From Gilvimarinus xylanilyticus (lineage in GTDB: Bacteria; Pseudomonadota; Gammaproteobacteria; Pseudomonadales; Cellvibrionaceae), in contig NZ_JAMFTH010000005.1 in the NCBI RefSeq assembly GCF_024195295.1, positions 124,001 through 188,000 on the forward strand: 64,000 bases of DNA, in the 5' to 3' direction. Position numbers and translations under genes: made by a program. The notes below the pieces were generated by a model, which searched no databases, was not told the origin of the DNA, and worked only from the letters and a program-made list of their open reading frames with translations. Shown here piece by piece: positions 46,880 through 59,725 of the stretch; the first letter of the stretch is position 1, and the number at the start of each line of letters is the position of its first letter.

Positions 46880-46937
46880 AACTTACTGACACCCGAGTGT
46901 TCCAAGGCCTGGAATTATCGCCCCTCAAGGAGAGATT

Positions 46938-47588
46938 ATGAGTCAAGCCATTACCCGACCCCAAAGAAATAAACGATTAAGAGTATTTATCCGTCGCCAC
47001 CTATCCCTGTTTTTACTGGTTTTGGGAATGGTATTTTTTCGCACTGCCATTGCCGATTGGAATTATGTGCCTTCCACCTCCATGGAACCCAGCATATACC
47101 CAGGTGACGTGCTGGTGATTAATAAGATGGCCTATGGACCTGCTATTCCCTTTACCCGATCTCGCCTGTTCAGCTATTCCCAACCTCAGCGCGGTGACAT
47201 TATTACGTTCTTTCCCTCCCACACCGATCAGTGTTTGGTTAAAAGGGTGATTGGGGTACCCGGCGATACCCTGGAATTTCGCGATCAGGCTTTATGGATA
47301 AACGGTAAACCTGTTCTGGTTGATACCGCGGATAGGCATTTCCGCGAGCAGCTACCCGGCCACTCTCATCTGTTGAGTACGGACACTTCGTTGGGGAAGG
47401 AGCCTCTGCATGGCACCCTGGTGATCCCCCAGGGTAAGTTGTTTGTTATGGGAGATAACCGAAACAATAGCTTTGACTCGCGCTACTGGGGATTGGTAGA
47501 TCAAAGCCAGGTTGTCGGAAAGGTTGCTGCTGTGGGTCTAAATTTATCAGATAAATTTCTCCAAAGATTTGCTTATACTGATTTGTAA
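46938..47588 (+). CDS. lepB: Signal peptidase I, single-membrane-anchor form
   Basis: Signal peptidase I cleaves signal peptides from exported proteins. The catalytic Ser48 is in PSTSMEP and the general base Lys102 is in LVKRVIGVPGD; the box MGDNRNNSFDSRYWG is also present. At 216 residues it is much shorter than E. coli LepB (324) and has one transmembrane helix (about 22-38) rather than two, so it resembles the secondary signal peptidases found in some proteobacteria. Symbol follows the family; a longer LepB may exist elsewhere. It has an AAGGAGAG site and no obvious operon partner. Confidence 0.9.
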   Translation: MSQAITRPQRNKRLRVFIRRHLSLFLLVLGMVFFRTAIADWNYVPSTSMEPSIYPGDVLVINKMAYGPAIPFTRSRLFSYSQPQRGDIITFFPSHTDQCLVKRVIGVPGDTLEFRDQALWINGKPVLVDTADRHFREQLPGHSHLLSTDTSLGKEPLHGTLVIPQGKLFVMGDNRNNSFDSRYWGLVDQSQVVGKVAAVGLNLSDKFLQRFAYTDL

Positions 47589-47692
47589 GTAACTGAAAAA
47601 TAAGGCGTGTCAGGTAAATGTCCGGTAGTTGACGTTCCCCTGTCGCCCCTTTTTGCCAACAATGATCAGCACGGATGTGGACGGAGACAGGA

Positions 47693-48187
47693 ATGAATGT
47701 ACGTAAATTGAGACTGCAACGAGGCTGGTCACAAGAGCAGCTGGCCGAGATGACCGATCTCAGTATTCGCACCATTCAGCGTATTGAGCGGGGGCAAGTG
47801 CCCTCGCTCGAATCGCGCAAAGCCCTGGCCGCCGTGTTCGACATCGACTTAAGTGAATGGCAAATAGAGGACGACACTGTGGTTAGATCCGATCCCCAAA
47901 ACCAATCCGCCGAAACCCCCACAGACTTAGAGGAGCGCGCCGCGATTGAATATGTGCGCGATCTAAAAGCTTTCTATTCCAATGTCTGCGTCTACCTGGC
48001 GGTGATTCCCTTTCTGTTTTTTATCAACCTTACCACTTCGCCGGGCTATATATGGGCCTGGTGGCCGGCGCTTGGCTGGGGCGTAGGTTTGGCGATACAC
48101 GGTATTAACGCTTTTGAGGTGTTTAACTTGTTTGGCCCTAAGTGGGAACGCAAACAGGTGGAAAAGCGTTTGGGTAGAAAGTTGTAG
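47693..48187 (+). CDS. HTH-XRE protein fused to a 2TM domain
   Basis: The 164-residue product from the ATG at 47693 (GGAG site) has an N-terminal Xre-type helix-turn-helix (residues 4-55: LRLQRGWSQEQLAEMTDLSIRTIQRIERG) and a C-terminal two-transmembrane-helix module (about 95-150) of the 2TM type (AIEYVRDLKAFYSNVCVYLAVI to IHGINAF.VFN). It is probably a membrane-tethered DNA-binding regulator. Six extra codons at 47675 are open but unlikely. It lies 105 bp from lepB. Confidence 0.85.
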   Translation: MNVRKLRLQRGWSQEQLAEMTDLSIRTIQRIERGQVPSLESRKALAAVFDIDLSEWQIEDDTVVRSDPQNQSAETPTDLEERAAIEYVRDLKAFYSNVCVYLAVIPFLFFINLTTSPGYIWAWWPALGWGVGLAIHGINAFEVFNLFGPKWERKQVEKRLGRKL

Positions 48188-48368
48188 TTAAGGGGAAAAA
48201 CTAGCTGGAGCACCTGCGCGCTCTATGTAATTTGTAAACTTATTGTACTTGGCTTCCCGTTTATTCTATTAATATTGGCGTATCCAGTATATTCATCAAT
48301 ATTCCTCTTTTGATTCGCGGGGGAATACCCAACAATAGTGGCACTTTAACGATAAAAGGAGCCTGCGA

Positions 48369-49103
48369 ATGGAGTTGGGAGAAAAGATAAAAAAGTTGCG
48401 AATCGAGCAAGGGTGGACGCAACCTCAGTTAGCCGCGACATTGGGAATCGAGCAATCCACCCTGTCAAAGATTGAAAGCGGTAAGCTGATTCTGTCGGCG
48501 GAAACCTTCGATACACTGCTGTCGACCTTTACCCTTTCGATCGATCAATTGCTGGATGGGGTGTCGCGGGAGCATATCCGTAGCACTTTGGCGCCTCGCT
48601 TGTCGCAAGTAGCCGAATGGGTTTCAAGCCAAAATAGCGACTATTTTAAGACGCAACGAGTGTGGCTATTCGTCTGCGCCGCATTGATTGTGATAGGGGC
48701 ATCCGGCGTTATCGGCGGCCAGATGGGCTGGCTAGTGGAAGAGAAGCATATGGCTTACACCTACCGATCTTACGGTGTGGTAAAACCCGGCGAACCCATT
48801 GATGTTTATTATGTCAATGTCATGTCAAAGTCTGGGCTTGATTTTAATGAAGAGGTCGACCGGTACACCCGAAGATTGGACGAGGATTTTTTGCAAACCT
48901 CGGAAAACAAAGGCCGCGTTTTTTTTCCATCGGTGGAGGGAGGAAAAAGAAGGTATCAGCTGGTCGGCAGTACTATCGTGAAAAACACAGGGTATAAAAT
49001 GTTAATGATGACCGCTTTGTTGTTGCTGGTCGCAGGTGTTGTGGGAGTAATCTACCAGTGGCGTTTAATTGGTATCAAAAGGTCGCTGCTGCAGAGTGAC
49101 TAG
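48369..49103 (+). CDS. Membrane-spanning HTH-XRE regulator
   Basis: The 244-residue protein has an Xre-type helix-turn-helix (residues 5-60: KIKKLRIEQGWTQPQLAATLGIEQSTLSKIESG), a transmembrane helix at about 97-121, a probable periplasmic domain of some 90 residues (122-208; it includes SYGVVKPGEPIDVYYVNV), a second transmembrane helix near 211-230, and a short basic tail. That topology would let an outer signal reach the DNA-binding part directly (inference). AAAGGAG precedes the ATG. It ends 4 bp before the convergent mnmE end. Confidence 0.8.
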   Translation: MELGEKIKKLRIEQGWTQPQLAATLGIEQSTLSKIESGKLILSAETFDTLLSTFTLSIDQLLDGVSREHIRSTLAPRLSQVAEWVSSQNSDYFKTQRVWLFVCAALIVIGASGVIGGQMGWLVEEKHMAYTYRSYGVVKPGEPIDVYYVNVMSKSGLDFNEEVDRYTRRLDEDFLQTSENKGRVFFPSVEGGKRRYQLVGSTIVKNTGYKMLMMTALLLLVAGVVGVIYQWRLIGIKRSLLQSD

Positions 49104-49107
49104 CTTT

Positions 49108-50466
49108 TTACTTACCGATACAAAACGACGAGAAAATCCGACCCAGTAAATCGTCCGAGGTAAATTCGCCGGTGATTTCCGATAGATGATTTTGCGCTTC
49201 GCGCAGGTCTTCGGCGAGCAGTTCGCCGGCGGCGTGGGTATGTAGCTGCTCTGCACCTATTTGCAAACTCTGTTCGGCGGCGAGTAGGGCATCGATATGG
49301 CGCTGGCGGGCGGTAAAGGTGCCCTCGGTAGTGCTCTGATAACCAATGCAGTCTTTAAGGTGCTGTTTTAGGTTGTCTAATCCCAGGCCCGATTTGGCGC
49401 TGATCTTTACCGCATTGGCTGGTAGCTGGCTATCATCCACCAAATCGATTTTGTTGTAGATCACGCTCACTTTATCGCTGTGCTGTAGTTTCTCGGTAAA
49501 CTCGGGCCAGACGTTCTCCGGCTGCCAATCGGGGTGGGCGATTGCATCCTGAGCATCAATTAACAGCAAGATTCGGTCAGCCTGGTTGATTTCACCCCAG
49601 GCGCGTTCGATGCCGATTTTTTCTACTGCGTCCGAAGCCTCTCGGAGGCCCGCGGTATCGATAATATGCAAAGGCATACCGTCGATATGAATGTGTTCTT
49701 TAAGTACATCGCGGGTGGTGCCGGCAATTTCAGTGACAATGGCGCTCTCGCGCTCGACTAGGGCGTTTAACAGGCTGGATTTACCGGCGTTGGGTTTACC
49801 CGCAATCACCACTCGCATGCCGTCGCGCACCAGTTGGCCCTGGCGGGCGCGCGCTAGCAGTTGTTCCAGTTCGGCGATAATAGCCGTCAAATCCGCTTCG
49901 ACTTTGCCGTCGCTGATAAAATCAATTTCCTCTTCGGGAAAGTCGATGGCCGCCTCGACATAAATTCGCAGAGTAATCAGCGATTCCACCAGGGCGTGCA
50001 CCTGATCCGAGAAAACCCCTTGCAGCGAGCTTAACGCATTGCGCGCGGCTTGCTCGGAGCTGGCTTCAATCAGATCGGCAATGGCCTCGGCCTGAGCCAG
50101 ATCCAGTTTATCGTTAAGAAAGGCCCGCTCTGAAAACTCGCCGGGTTTGGCCTGTCGGGCCCCCAGTTGTTTGACCGCTTCCAGCAGTAGTCCCAAAACC
50201 ACCGGTCCGCCGTGACCCTGCAGCTCTAATACATCTTCGCCGGTAAAAGAGTTGGGCCCTTTAAACAGCAGGGCAATGCCCTGGTCCAGCTCTTGTTGCT
50301 GGGCGTTGTAAAAAGGCAGGTAGTGCGCTTGGCGTGGGGTTAGGGTTTTGCCGGTTAGGGCGCGGGCAATTGCCTCGGCTTGGGTTCCCGAGACACGGAT
50401 AATACCCACGCCGCCGCGACCGGGGGCGGTAGCGACGGCGGCAATAGTGTCGGTATTGTTAAGCAT
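49108..50466 (-). CDS. mnmE: tRNA modification GTPase MnmE
   Basis: MnmE (TrmE) is a GTPase that works with MnmG to modify wobble uridine in tRNA. The 452-residue protein has the N-terminal tetrahydrofolate-binding domain ([19 protein letters not shown]), the helical domain, an inserted G domain with [12 protein letters not shown] and DTAGLREA, and the terminal CIGK whose Cys is functional. It overlaps the end of yidC by one base. Confidence 0.98.
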   Translation of the reverse strand: MLNNTDTIAAVATAPGRGGVGIIRVSGTQAEAIARALTGKTLTPRQAHYLPFYNAQQQELDQGIALLFKGPNSFTGEDVLELQGHGGPVVLGLLLEAVKQLGARQAKPGEFSERAFLNDKLDLAQAEAIADLIEASSEQAARNALSSLQGVFSDQVHALVESLITLRIYVEAAIDFPEEEIDFISDGKVEADLTAIIAELEQLLARARQGQLVRDGMRVVIAGKPNAGKSSLLNALVERESAIVTEIAGTTRDVLKEHIHIDGMPLHIIDTAGLREASDAVEKIGIERAWGEINQADRILLLIDAQDAIAHPDWQPENVWPEFTEKLQHSDKVSVIYNKIDLVDDSQLPANAVKISAKSGLGLDNLKQHLKDCIGYQSTTEGTFTARQRHIDALLAAEQSLQIGAEQLHTHAAGELLAEDLREAQNHLSEITGEFTSDDLLGRIFSSFCIGK

Positions 50467-52139
50467 TAGCTTTTGGGGTTATCGGCCTTTTCGATTTGCC
50501 GGGTAATCACCATTTGCTGCAAGAAGCTTAGGGTGTTGTTGGTTACCCAGTACAGCACTAGGCCCGCCGGGAACCACAGGAACATCACGGTAAACACCAC
50601 CGGCATAAACTGCATGATTTTGGCTTGCATTGGGTCTGGCGGCTCGGGGTTGAGGCGCATGGTCAGCCACATGGTAAAGCCCATCAGCAGCGGCAGAATA
50701 AAGATCGGGTCTTTTACCGACAGATCCGGAATCCACAAAAAGGGCGTGTGGCGCAACTCTACCGATTCCATAAGCACCCAGTAGAGAGCCAGAAATACCG
50801 GCATTTGGATCAGCATGGGCAGACAACCACCCAAAGGATTCACCTTCTCGTCGCGGTAGAGCTTCATGGTCTCTTGCGACATTTTCTGGCGGTCATCGCC
50901 ATAGCGCTCTTTAAGCTCTTTCATTTTGGGGGCAAGCTTGCGCATGCGCGCCATCGAGCGGTAACTGGTCGCGCTGAGTTTGAAAAAGAGCGCTTTAATA
51001 AAGACGGTCAACAGAATAATGGCAAGACCCCAATTGCCGATTAATCCGTGAATCCAATCCAACACGCTAAACAGCGGCTTGGCCAGCCACCAGAGCCAGC
51101 CGTAATCCACGGTCAGGTCCAGGTAGGGGGCGATTTTTTCCAGCTCGGCGGTGTCTTTGGGCCCGGCGTAAAACTGCGATTTCACCGAACCAGTTTGCCC
51201 GGGTGCGACCGTGAGAGGGGGCGAGGTAAAACCCATCAAAAACAGATCGCGGTTACCCAGTTGGCGCAAGAAATAATTGTTGGTTTGTTCCTGATCCGGA
51301 ATCCAGGCACTGATAAAGTAGTGCTGAACCATGGAGACCCAGCCGCCGGTAATTTGGGTTTTAAAGCTTTCGTCTTCCAAATCCTCAAAGCTGAATTTTT
51401 TGTAGCGTTCATCTTCGGTGGTAAGCGCCGCCCCCACAAAGGGCTGCATACCAAAGCCGGTGCCGGCGTAGGGCTCGTGACTGTCGCGTTTAATCTGGCC
51501 GTACAGGCTGGCTTGCCAGGGCTGTTCACCGGTGTTTTTCACCAGGTAATCCATCTCTACCCGGTATTCGCCGCGGTAGAAGGTAAAGCGCTTGGTAATA
51601 GTGGCACTGTCCTGTTCGTGGGTCAGGTCCACGGTTAGGGTGTCGGCGTTCTCTTGCAGCGTGTATTGAGTCGCTTCACTGGCAAATACCGGGCGCCCGT
51701 CGGCGCTGTCGGTGCCATTTTGGCCGATTAAGCCACTTTGTAGGCTGTAGGTTTCGACGCTGTTGTTTTCCACCAGCACAAAGGGCTGATCCGGAGTATC
51801 GATTTCGGCATAGTGCTGCGGCAGGGCGACCCGCACGATATCGCCACCGCGAGTATCAATGGTGACGTGCAGACTGTCGGTTTGTACCTGAATAGTCTGG
51901 GCGCTGGGGGCGGCGGTGGCTGTCTCAACCTTGGAGGCGTCTTGCGGGACATCGCTGACACTGGCGTTGGCGCTGGGAATGTCGGTATTAGCCGATGCAC
52001 TGGCGGCGGGAGCCGGATCGGGTTGGGCCGCTATTTGGGCTTGCTGAAAATCATCCCAGCGCATAATCAGCAGTATAACGACGGCGCCCATGGCCGCGAG
52101 TAACAGGTTTTTTTGCCAATCCATCTTAGAGTTTGCCAT
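50466..52139 (-). CDS. yidC: Membrane protein insertase YidC
   Basis: YidC inserts and folds inner-membrane proteins alone or with SecYEG. The 557-residue protein has an N-terminal membrane anchor, a Ser/Ala/Pro-rich linker, a large periplasmic beta-sandwich (about 80-330) and five C-terminal transmembrane helices, with [18 protein letters not shown] and the cytoplasmic [20 protein letters not shown] segment characteristic. It overlaps the yidD end by 14 bp and runs into mnmE. Confidence 0.98.
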   Translation of the reverse strand: MANSKMDWQKNLLLAAMGAVVILLIMRWDDFQQAQIAAQPDPAPAASASANTDIPSANASVSDVPQDASKVETATAAPSAQTIQVQTDSLHVTIDTRGGDIVRVALPQHYAEIDTPDQPFVLVENNSVETYSLQSGLIGQNGTDSADGRPVFASEATQYTLQENADTLTVDLTHEQDSATITKRFTFYRGEYRVEMDYLVKNTGEQPWQASLYGQIKRDSHEPYAGTGFGMQPFVGAALTTEDERYKKFSFEDLEDESFKTQITGGWVSMVQHYFISAWIPDQEQTNNYFLRQLGNRDLFLMGFTSPPLTVAPGQTGSVKSQFYAGPKDTAELEKIAPYLDLTVDYGWLWWLAKPLFSVLDWIHGLIGNWGLAIILLTVFIKALFFKLSATSYRSMARMRKLAPKMKELKERYGDDRQKMSQETMKLYRDEKVNPLGGCLPMLIQMPVFLALYWVLMESVELRHTPFLWIPDLSVKDPIFILPLLMGFTMWLTMRLNPEPPDPMQAKIMQFMPVVFTVMFLWFPAGLVLYWVTNNTLSFLQQMVITRQIEKADNPKS

Positions 52140-52371
52140 CTGTCAGTTGTTCATCTTTACCGCCGGGAACCGGGTCGATACCACCGGGGTGCCAAGGGTG
52201 GCATTTTAAAAGGCGGCGCACGGTAAGATAACCCCCTTTTATAAAGCCGTGAGTGTTTATTGCCTCTTCACTATAGTGTGAGCAGCTGGGGTAAAAGCGG
52301 CACTGGTTGCCAATCCAGGGACTGAGTAAGTACCTATATAGATGTATCAGCTTTATCGCTAACCAGCTCAT
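52126..52371 (-). CDS. yidD: Membrane protein insertion efficiency factor YidD
   Basis: YidD is a small protein that assists YidC-dependent membrane insertion. The 81-residue product from the ATG at 52371 starts MSWLAIKLIHLYRYLLSPW and has the typical RFYPSCSHYSEEAI and CHPWHPGGIDPVP motifs. The start is preceded by AAAGGCG and overlaps the end of rnpA by 4 bp. A 14-codon upstream extension is rejected. Confidence 0.95.
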   Translation of the reverse strand: MSWLAIKLIHLYRYLLSPWIGNQCRFYPSCSHYSEEAINTHGFIKGGYLTVRRLLKCHPWHPGGIDPVPGGKDEQLTDGKL

Positions 52372-52739
52372 TCGCCTTTCTCTTGATCGCGTTTGCGTGT
52401 AATGCGTCGCCACTGCTTATTCAGAGTGTGGGATAACACCGCGTTGTCCAGCTCATCCAAGCCACGACGCGCCAGTACAATAACATCTAATCCTGCCAAT
52501 TGTTGCTGGTGGTGGCGAAAACTTTCCCGTATCAGGCGTTTAACGCGATTGCGGTTTACCGCTAGACGGATATTTTTCTTGGCAATCACCAATCCCAGAC
52601 GAGCTGTGTCAGACCCGTTGTTACGGGACAGGATTAAAAGGTGCTGGTGAGAGGCCCGGTAGGGGGCATCGGCGAAAACCGCCTTGAAGTCGTGCGCGTT
52701 GAGCAGCCGTTGCTGTTTGCGGAATTCGAGAGAGCTCAC
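52368..52739 (-). CDS. rnpA: Ribonuclease P protein component
   Basis: RnpA binds the RNase P RNA and helps mature the 5' ends of tRNA. The 123-residue product from GTG at 52739 includes the FxxxF-type start (FRKQQRLLNAHDFKAVF) and the RNR motif NRNRVKRLIRESFR. Length agrees with E. coli (119). A longer frame (52784) is open but less likely; no strong ribosome site favours either, so the start is only fairly sure. Confidence 0.92.
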   Translation of the reverse strand: MSSLEFRKQQRLLNAHDFKAVFADAPYRASHQHLLILSRNNGSDTARLGLVIAKKNIRLAVNRNRVKRLIRESFRHHQQQLAGLDVIVLARRGLDELDNAVLSHTLNKQWRRITRKRDQEKGE

Positions 52740-52860
52740 GGAGAGGAGGCCTTGAGGATAGGGGTATAAATTTGCCGGCCCCAAAACTAAAGAGCACCGC
52801 TTTACACTCTGAATCTTGCGATACAGAAGTCTAAAGCAGTGCCCTCGGGGTCACGCAGAT

Positions 52861-52892
52861 TCGTAAAAGCTTACGCAGTTAAGCTTTTACGA
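52861..52892 (-). other. 13-bp perfect hairpin over the rpmH stop codon
   Basis: TCGTAAAAGCTTA (52861-52873) pairs with TAAGCTTTTACGA (52880-52892) with a 6-nt loop, so the last codons of rpmH and its stop lie within the stem. No T run follows on the minus strand, so it is not a usual terminator. It could set mRNA processing between rpmH and rnpA. Confidence 0.75.
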
Positions 52893-53005
52893 CCCTTGGC
52901 GCGACGGCGAGCCAATACCGCACGACCATTTTTGCTGGCCATACGAGCGCGGAAGCCGTGTGCACGGGCGCGCTTCAAAACGCTGGGCTGAAATGTTCTT
53001 TTCAT
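52871..53005 (-). CDS. rpmH: Large ribosomal subunit protein bL34
   Basis: L34 is a small, very basic protein of the 50S subunit. The 44-residue product is complete: it starts [20 protein letters not shown], continues with [20 protein letters not shown] and ends LTA, exactly the family layout. It is the first gene of the rpmH-rnpA-yidD-yidC-mnmE run and is divergent from dnaA. The gap to rnpA is 131 bp. A promoter (TTGCTT, 17 bp, TAGAAT) lies upstream. Confidence 0.98.
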   Translation of the reverse strand: MKRTFQPSVLKRARAHGFRARMASKNGRAVLARRRAKGRKSLTA

Positions 53006-53447
53006 GGTTAACCTACTGATTACCTGTTCGTTGATCACACAGTGTGCGAAAAAGAGGCGGCGATTCTATAGAAAAAAATCCCCTAAAGCAATCCTAAACC
53101 ATGAAATAGGGCGGTTTTTTGTGCAGATTAGTTTTGCACTCTTTATGCCCGCTGTATTTACAGTTTTTGTACTGATTTGTTCACAGGTTTTGGGTGTTTT
53201 AGTGGTGGCTTGGTGTTGTTTAGTAGGGTTTGTTTATTTTTGTGGATAAAGTTGTGGGTAAGCTTTTTGTAAGCTGGTTAAAACCTCTTGAAAATAAGGG
53301 TTTAGCGTCTATTTAAGGTGTTTTGGGGAATAATCGATTTTCGTGTGGATAACTGGTGCTCGAGCGGGTACACTAGCTGGCTTATTTAGCAGTGCCGAGC
53401 TAATTGGGGCACTTATTCATTCTTCAAATTAATGGGGGACGCAGGTT
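53006..53447. promoter_or_regulatory. rpmH-dnaA intergenic region with DnaA boxes
   Basis: This 442-bp gap divides the divergent rpmH and dnaA operons. It holds perfect DnaA boxes TGTGGATAA at 53241-53249 and 53344-53352, near-matches TTGTTCACA (53178-53186) and TGTGGGTAA (53253-53261), and an AT-rich middle. In pseudomonads the functional origin is in this position; here it may be a second origin region or the autoregulatory sites of dnaA. An 81-codon open frame (53004-53249) is not believed. Confidence 0.7.
53063..53091 (-). promoter_or_regulatory. Sigma-70 promoter of the rpmH operon
   Basis: On the minus strand TTGCTT (53086-53091) and TAGAAT (53063-53068) are 17 bp apart, about 58 bp before the rpmH ATG. 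Four and five of six positions fit the consensus. Confidence 0.6.
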
Positions 53448-54896
53448 TTGCCCGGGGCGGTTTGGAATTATTGTGTTTCTAGTTTGCAGGAAGAGCTGCC
53501 ATCACAGCAGTTTAATACCTGGATTAGGCCGCTAAAAGTTGGCGATGATGCCGACGCGCAAAACCTGAAGCTGTTGGCGCCCAATCGCTTTGTTTGCGAC
53601 TGGGTATGCGAAAAGTTTTTGGGGCGTATTGTCGAGCTGGTGAACCAATACGATGCCACAGCCAATGTGAATGTTGAGGTGGGGGTAGGACGTCGTCAGG
53701 CGCCCGCACGGTTTAACAGCACCGCCCCTTTTAATTCCGGCAGTGTGGCAAGCCCGCCCCCTCAGGCTCGCCCCGAACCTGCGACCGAAACTCCCCCGCC
53801 TGCGCCGGCCGCGCCGCGCGACCCTATTGAGCGCCCCACTCCTCAAGAGCCCGCCGTAGAAGGTGGGCTCAAGCACCAAGACAACCTCAACCGCGGCTTT
53901 TCGTTTGCCAGCTTCGTGGAAGGTAAATCCAACCAGTTAGGTTTGGCAGCGGCTCGTCAGGTTGCCGAAAATCCAGGTGGTGCCTACAACCCACTGTTTA
54001 TTTACGGTGGGGTTGGCTTGGGTAAAACGCACTTGATGCAGGCTGTGGGTAACGAGCTGCTCAAGAAAAACAGCAACGCCAAGGTGATTTACCTGCATTC
54101 CGAGCGTTTTGTCGCCGATATGGTTAAGGCGTTGCAACTAAACGCGATTAATGACTTTAAGCGCTATTACCGCTCGGTGGATGCGTTATTAATTGACGAT
54201 ATTCAGTTTTTCGCGGGTAAAGAGCGCTCGCAAGAAGAGTTCTTTCACACTTTTAACTCGTTGCTTGAAGGTGGTCAGCAAATTATTCTTACCTGTGACC
54301 GCTACCCTAAAGAGATTAACGGCCTGGAAGAGCGCTTAAAATCGCGCTTCGGTTGGGGGCTGACGGTGGCGGTAGAGCCACCCGAGCTGGAGATGCGAGT
54401 TGCCATTTTGAAGAAAAAGGCGCACCAAGTGGCGGTCGACCTGCCCGATGATGCGGCCTTTTTTATTGCCCAGCGTATTCGTTCTAACGTGCGCGAGCTA
54501 GAAGGTGCCTTGAAGCGAGTGATAGCGAGTGCTCACTTCACAGGGCGACCAATCGATGTCGAGCTGGTTCGCGAGGCCCTGAAAGACCTTTTGGCGCTGC
54601 AAGATAAGCAGGTGAGCGTCGAGAATATTCAGCGAGTCGTGGGTGAATATTACAAGATCAAAATAGCCGATATGTTATCCAAGCGCCGCTCGCGCTCGGT
54701 TGCACGGCCCCGGCAGGTTGCCATGGCGCTGGCCAAAGAGCTAACCAACCACAGTTTGCCGGAAATTGGCGAAGCCTTTGGTGGCCGCGACCATACTACT
54801 GTCTTACACGCTTGCCGCAAGATTAAAGAATTGGAAGAAGATGACGCGGATATTCGCGAGGATCTGAAAAACCTGATGCGATCACTTACCACCTGA
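53448..54896 (+). CDS. dnaA: Chromosomal replication initiator DnaA
   Basis: DnaA binds DnaA boxes at oriC, melts the DNA and loads DnaB. The 482-residue product starts at a TTG with GGGGG upstream. Domain I is residues 1-80 ([10 protein letters not shown]), domain II is a proline-rich linker (about 85-140), the AAA+ domain III has [15 protein letters not shown] and [13 protein letters not shown], and domain IV has the DnaA signature [15 protein letters not shown]. The rare TTG start is used by several relatives. dnaN follows after 40 bp. Confidence 0.97.
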   Translation: MPGAVWNYCVSSLQEELPSQQFNTWIRPLKVGDDADAQNLKLLAPNRFVCDWVCEKFLGRIVELVNQYDATANVNVEVGVGRRQAPARFNSTAPFNSGSVASPPPQARPEPATETPPPAPAAPRDPIERPTPQEPAVEGGLKHQDNLNRGFSFASFVEGKSNQLGLAAARQVAENPGGAYNPLFIYGGVGLGKTHLMQAVGNELLKKNSNAKVIYLHSERFVADMVKALQLNAINDFKRYYRSVDALLIDDIQFFAGKERSQEEFFHTFNSLLEGGQQIILTCDRYPKEINGLEERLKSRFGWGLTVAVEPPELEMRVAILKKKAHQVAVDLPDDAAFFIAQRIRSNVRELEGALKRVIASAHFTGRPIDVELVREALKDLLALQDKQVSVENIQRVVGEYYKIKIADMLSKRRSRSVARPRQVAMALAKELTNHSLPEIGEAFGGRDHTTVLHACRKIKELEEDDADIREDLKNLMRSLTT

Positions 54897-54936
54897 TCGC
54901 TTAACTGTTACCAAGGACCCAAAAAGAGAATTATTC

Positions 54937-56043
54937 ATGAAATTTGTCGTTTCCCGCGAGGCATTGATTAAACCCCTGCAACTGGTGGCCGGTGTTGTTG
55001 AGCGTCGCCAGACTCTACCAGTTTTGTCGAATGTTTTACTGGTTCTTGAGGACAGTAAACTATCGCTGACCGGCACCGACCTTGAGGTTGAGATTGTCGG
55101 CCGGGTGGATCTGGACAGCCCTGGAGTAGACGGAGAAGTAACGGTTCCGGCGCGTAAGTTTGTGGATATTGTCCGCTCCTTGCCCGATGACGCCAGCATA
55201 GAGCTGCAGGAAGAAGAGGGGCGGGTACTGCTAAAAAGTGGACGCAGTCGTTTTACCTTATCAACACTGCCAGCCAGCGATTTTCCCAATGTGGAAGATG
55301 GTCCCAGCGATTTGCAGTTTAGTTGTCAGCAAAAAGAAGTGAAGCGCCTCATTGATCGTACGGCTTTTGCGATGGCGCAGCAAGATGTGCGCTATTACCT
55401 GAATGGCATGTTGTGGGAGGTGCGCCAGGATCAGTTGCGAGTGGTGGCCACCGATGGTCACCGTATGGCGATGTGCACACGAACAATGGGCGTTAATACG
55501 GCTGATCCAGTGCAGGCTATTTTGCCGCGCAAGGGTGTGCTGGAGTTGGTACGCCTTATGAACGATAGCGATGAGCTCGTCGATATTAGCCTGAGCGCGA
55601 ATCATATCCGCGTGACATCCTTTGACTATACCTTCACCTCAAAGCTGGTAGACGGCAAGTTCCCCGACTACGAGCGAGTCTTGCCCCGGGGTGGTGATAA
55701 AGTGGTTTATGGCTCGCGCAGCGAGTTTAAACAGGCGTTTTCGCGCACGGCGATTTTATCGAATGAAAAGTACCGTGGAGTACGCCTATTACTGGATAGC
55801 GGCCAGCTTACGATTGTCGCCAACAACCCCGAACAGGAAGAAGCGGAAGAGCAGTTGACCGTCGATTATGAGGGTAGTTCGCTCGAGGTGGGTTTCAATG
55901 TCAGTTATCTAACGGATGTGGCTAACGTAATAGACAGTGATACCATCAAAATGACCCTCTCGGACGCCAATAGCAGTGCACTGCTGGAAGAGCCGGAAGA
56001 GGGTGGTGACTCTGTTTATGTTGTTATGCCCATGAGGCTCTAA
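54937..56043 (+). CDS. dnaN: DNA polymerase III beta sliding clamp
   Basis: DnaN is the ring-shaped clamp that keeps the replicative polymerase on DNA. The 368-residue length is normal. It begins MKFVVSREALIKPLQLVAGVVERRQTLPVL (shown here in two parts: MKFVVSREALIKPLQLV and AGVVERRQTLPVL) and ends YVVMPMRL, the typical C-terminus that forms the partner-binding cleft. It lies between dnaA and recF (10-bp gap). Confidence 0.98.
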   Translation: MKFVVSREALIKPLQLVAGVVERRQTLPVLSNVLLVLEDSKLSLTGTDLEVEIVGRVDLDSPGVDGEVTVPARKFVDIVRSLPDDASIELQEEEGRVLLKSGRSRFTLSTLPASDFPNVEDGPSDLQFSCQQKEVKRLIDRTAFAMAQQDVRYYLNGMLWEVRQDQLRVVATDGHRMAMCTRTMGVNTADPVQAILPRKGVLELVRLMNDSDELVDISLSANHIRVTSFDYTFTSKLVDGKFPDYERVLPRGGDKVVYGSRSEFKQAFSRTAILSNEKYRGVRLLLDSGQLTIVANNPEQEEAEEQLTVDYEGSSLEVGFNVSYLTDVANVIDSDTIKMTLSDANSSALLEEPEEGGDSVYVVMPMRL

Positions 56044-56053
56044 GCTTTATTTT

Positions 56054-59613
<3,560 letters not shown>

Positions 59614-59639
59614 TTTGTGAGTGCTCACTTGCTACTTAT

Positions 59640-59665
59640 AAGGCAGCCCTTGGGCTGCCTTTTTT
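59640..59665 (+). terminator. Intrinsic terminator after gyrB
   Basis: AGGCAGCC (59641-59648) pairs with GGCTGCCT (59653-59660) around a CTTG loop, followed by a run of six T on the plus strand. It ends the dnaA-gyrB operon. Confidence 0.92.
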
Positions 59666-59725
59666 ATGAAAGTGATTACTCTGTTAACAATATTGAGACG
59701 TTCTGGAGTCGCGTTATTGACGCGC

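Noticed and set aside
53004-53249. 81-codon open frame in the rpmH-dnaA gap
   Set aside because: It overlaps the rpmH promoter and DnaA boxes, is hydrophobic by composition of an AT-rich region, and lacks a ribosome site.
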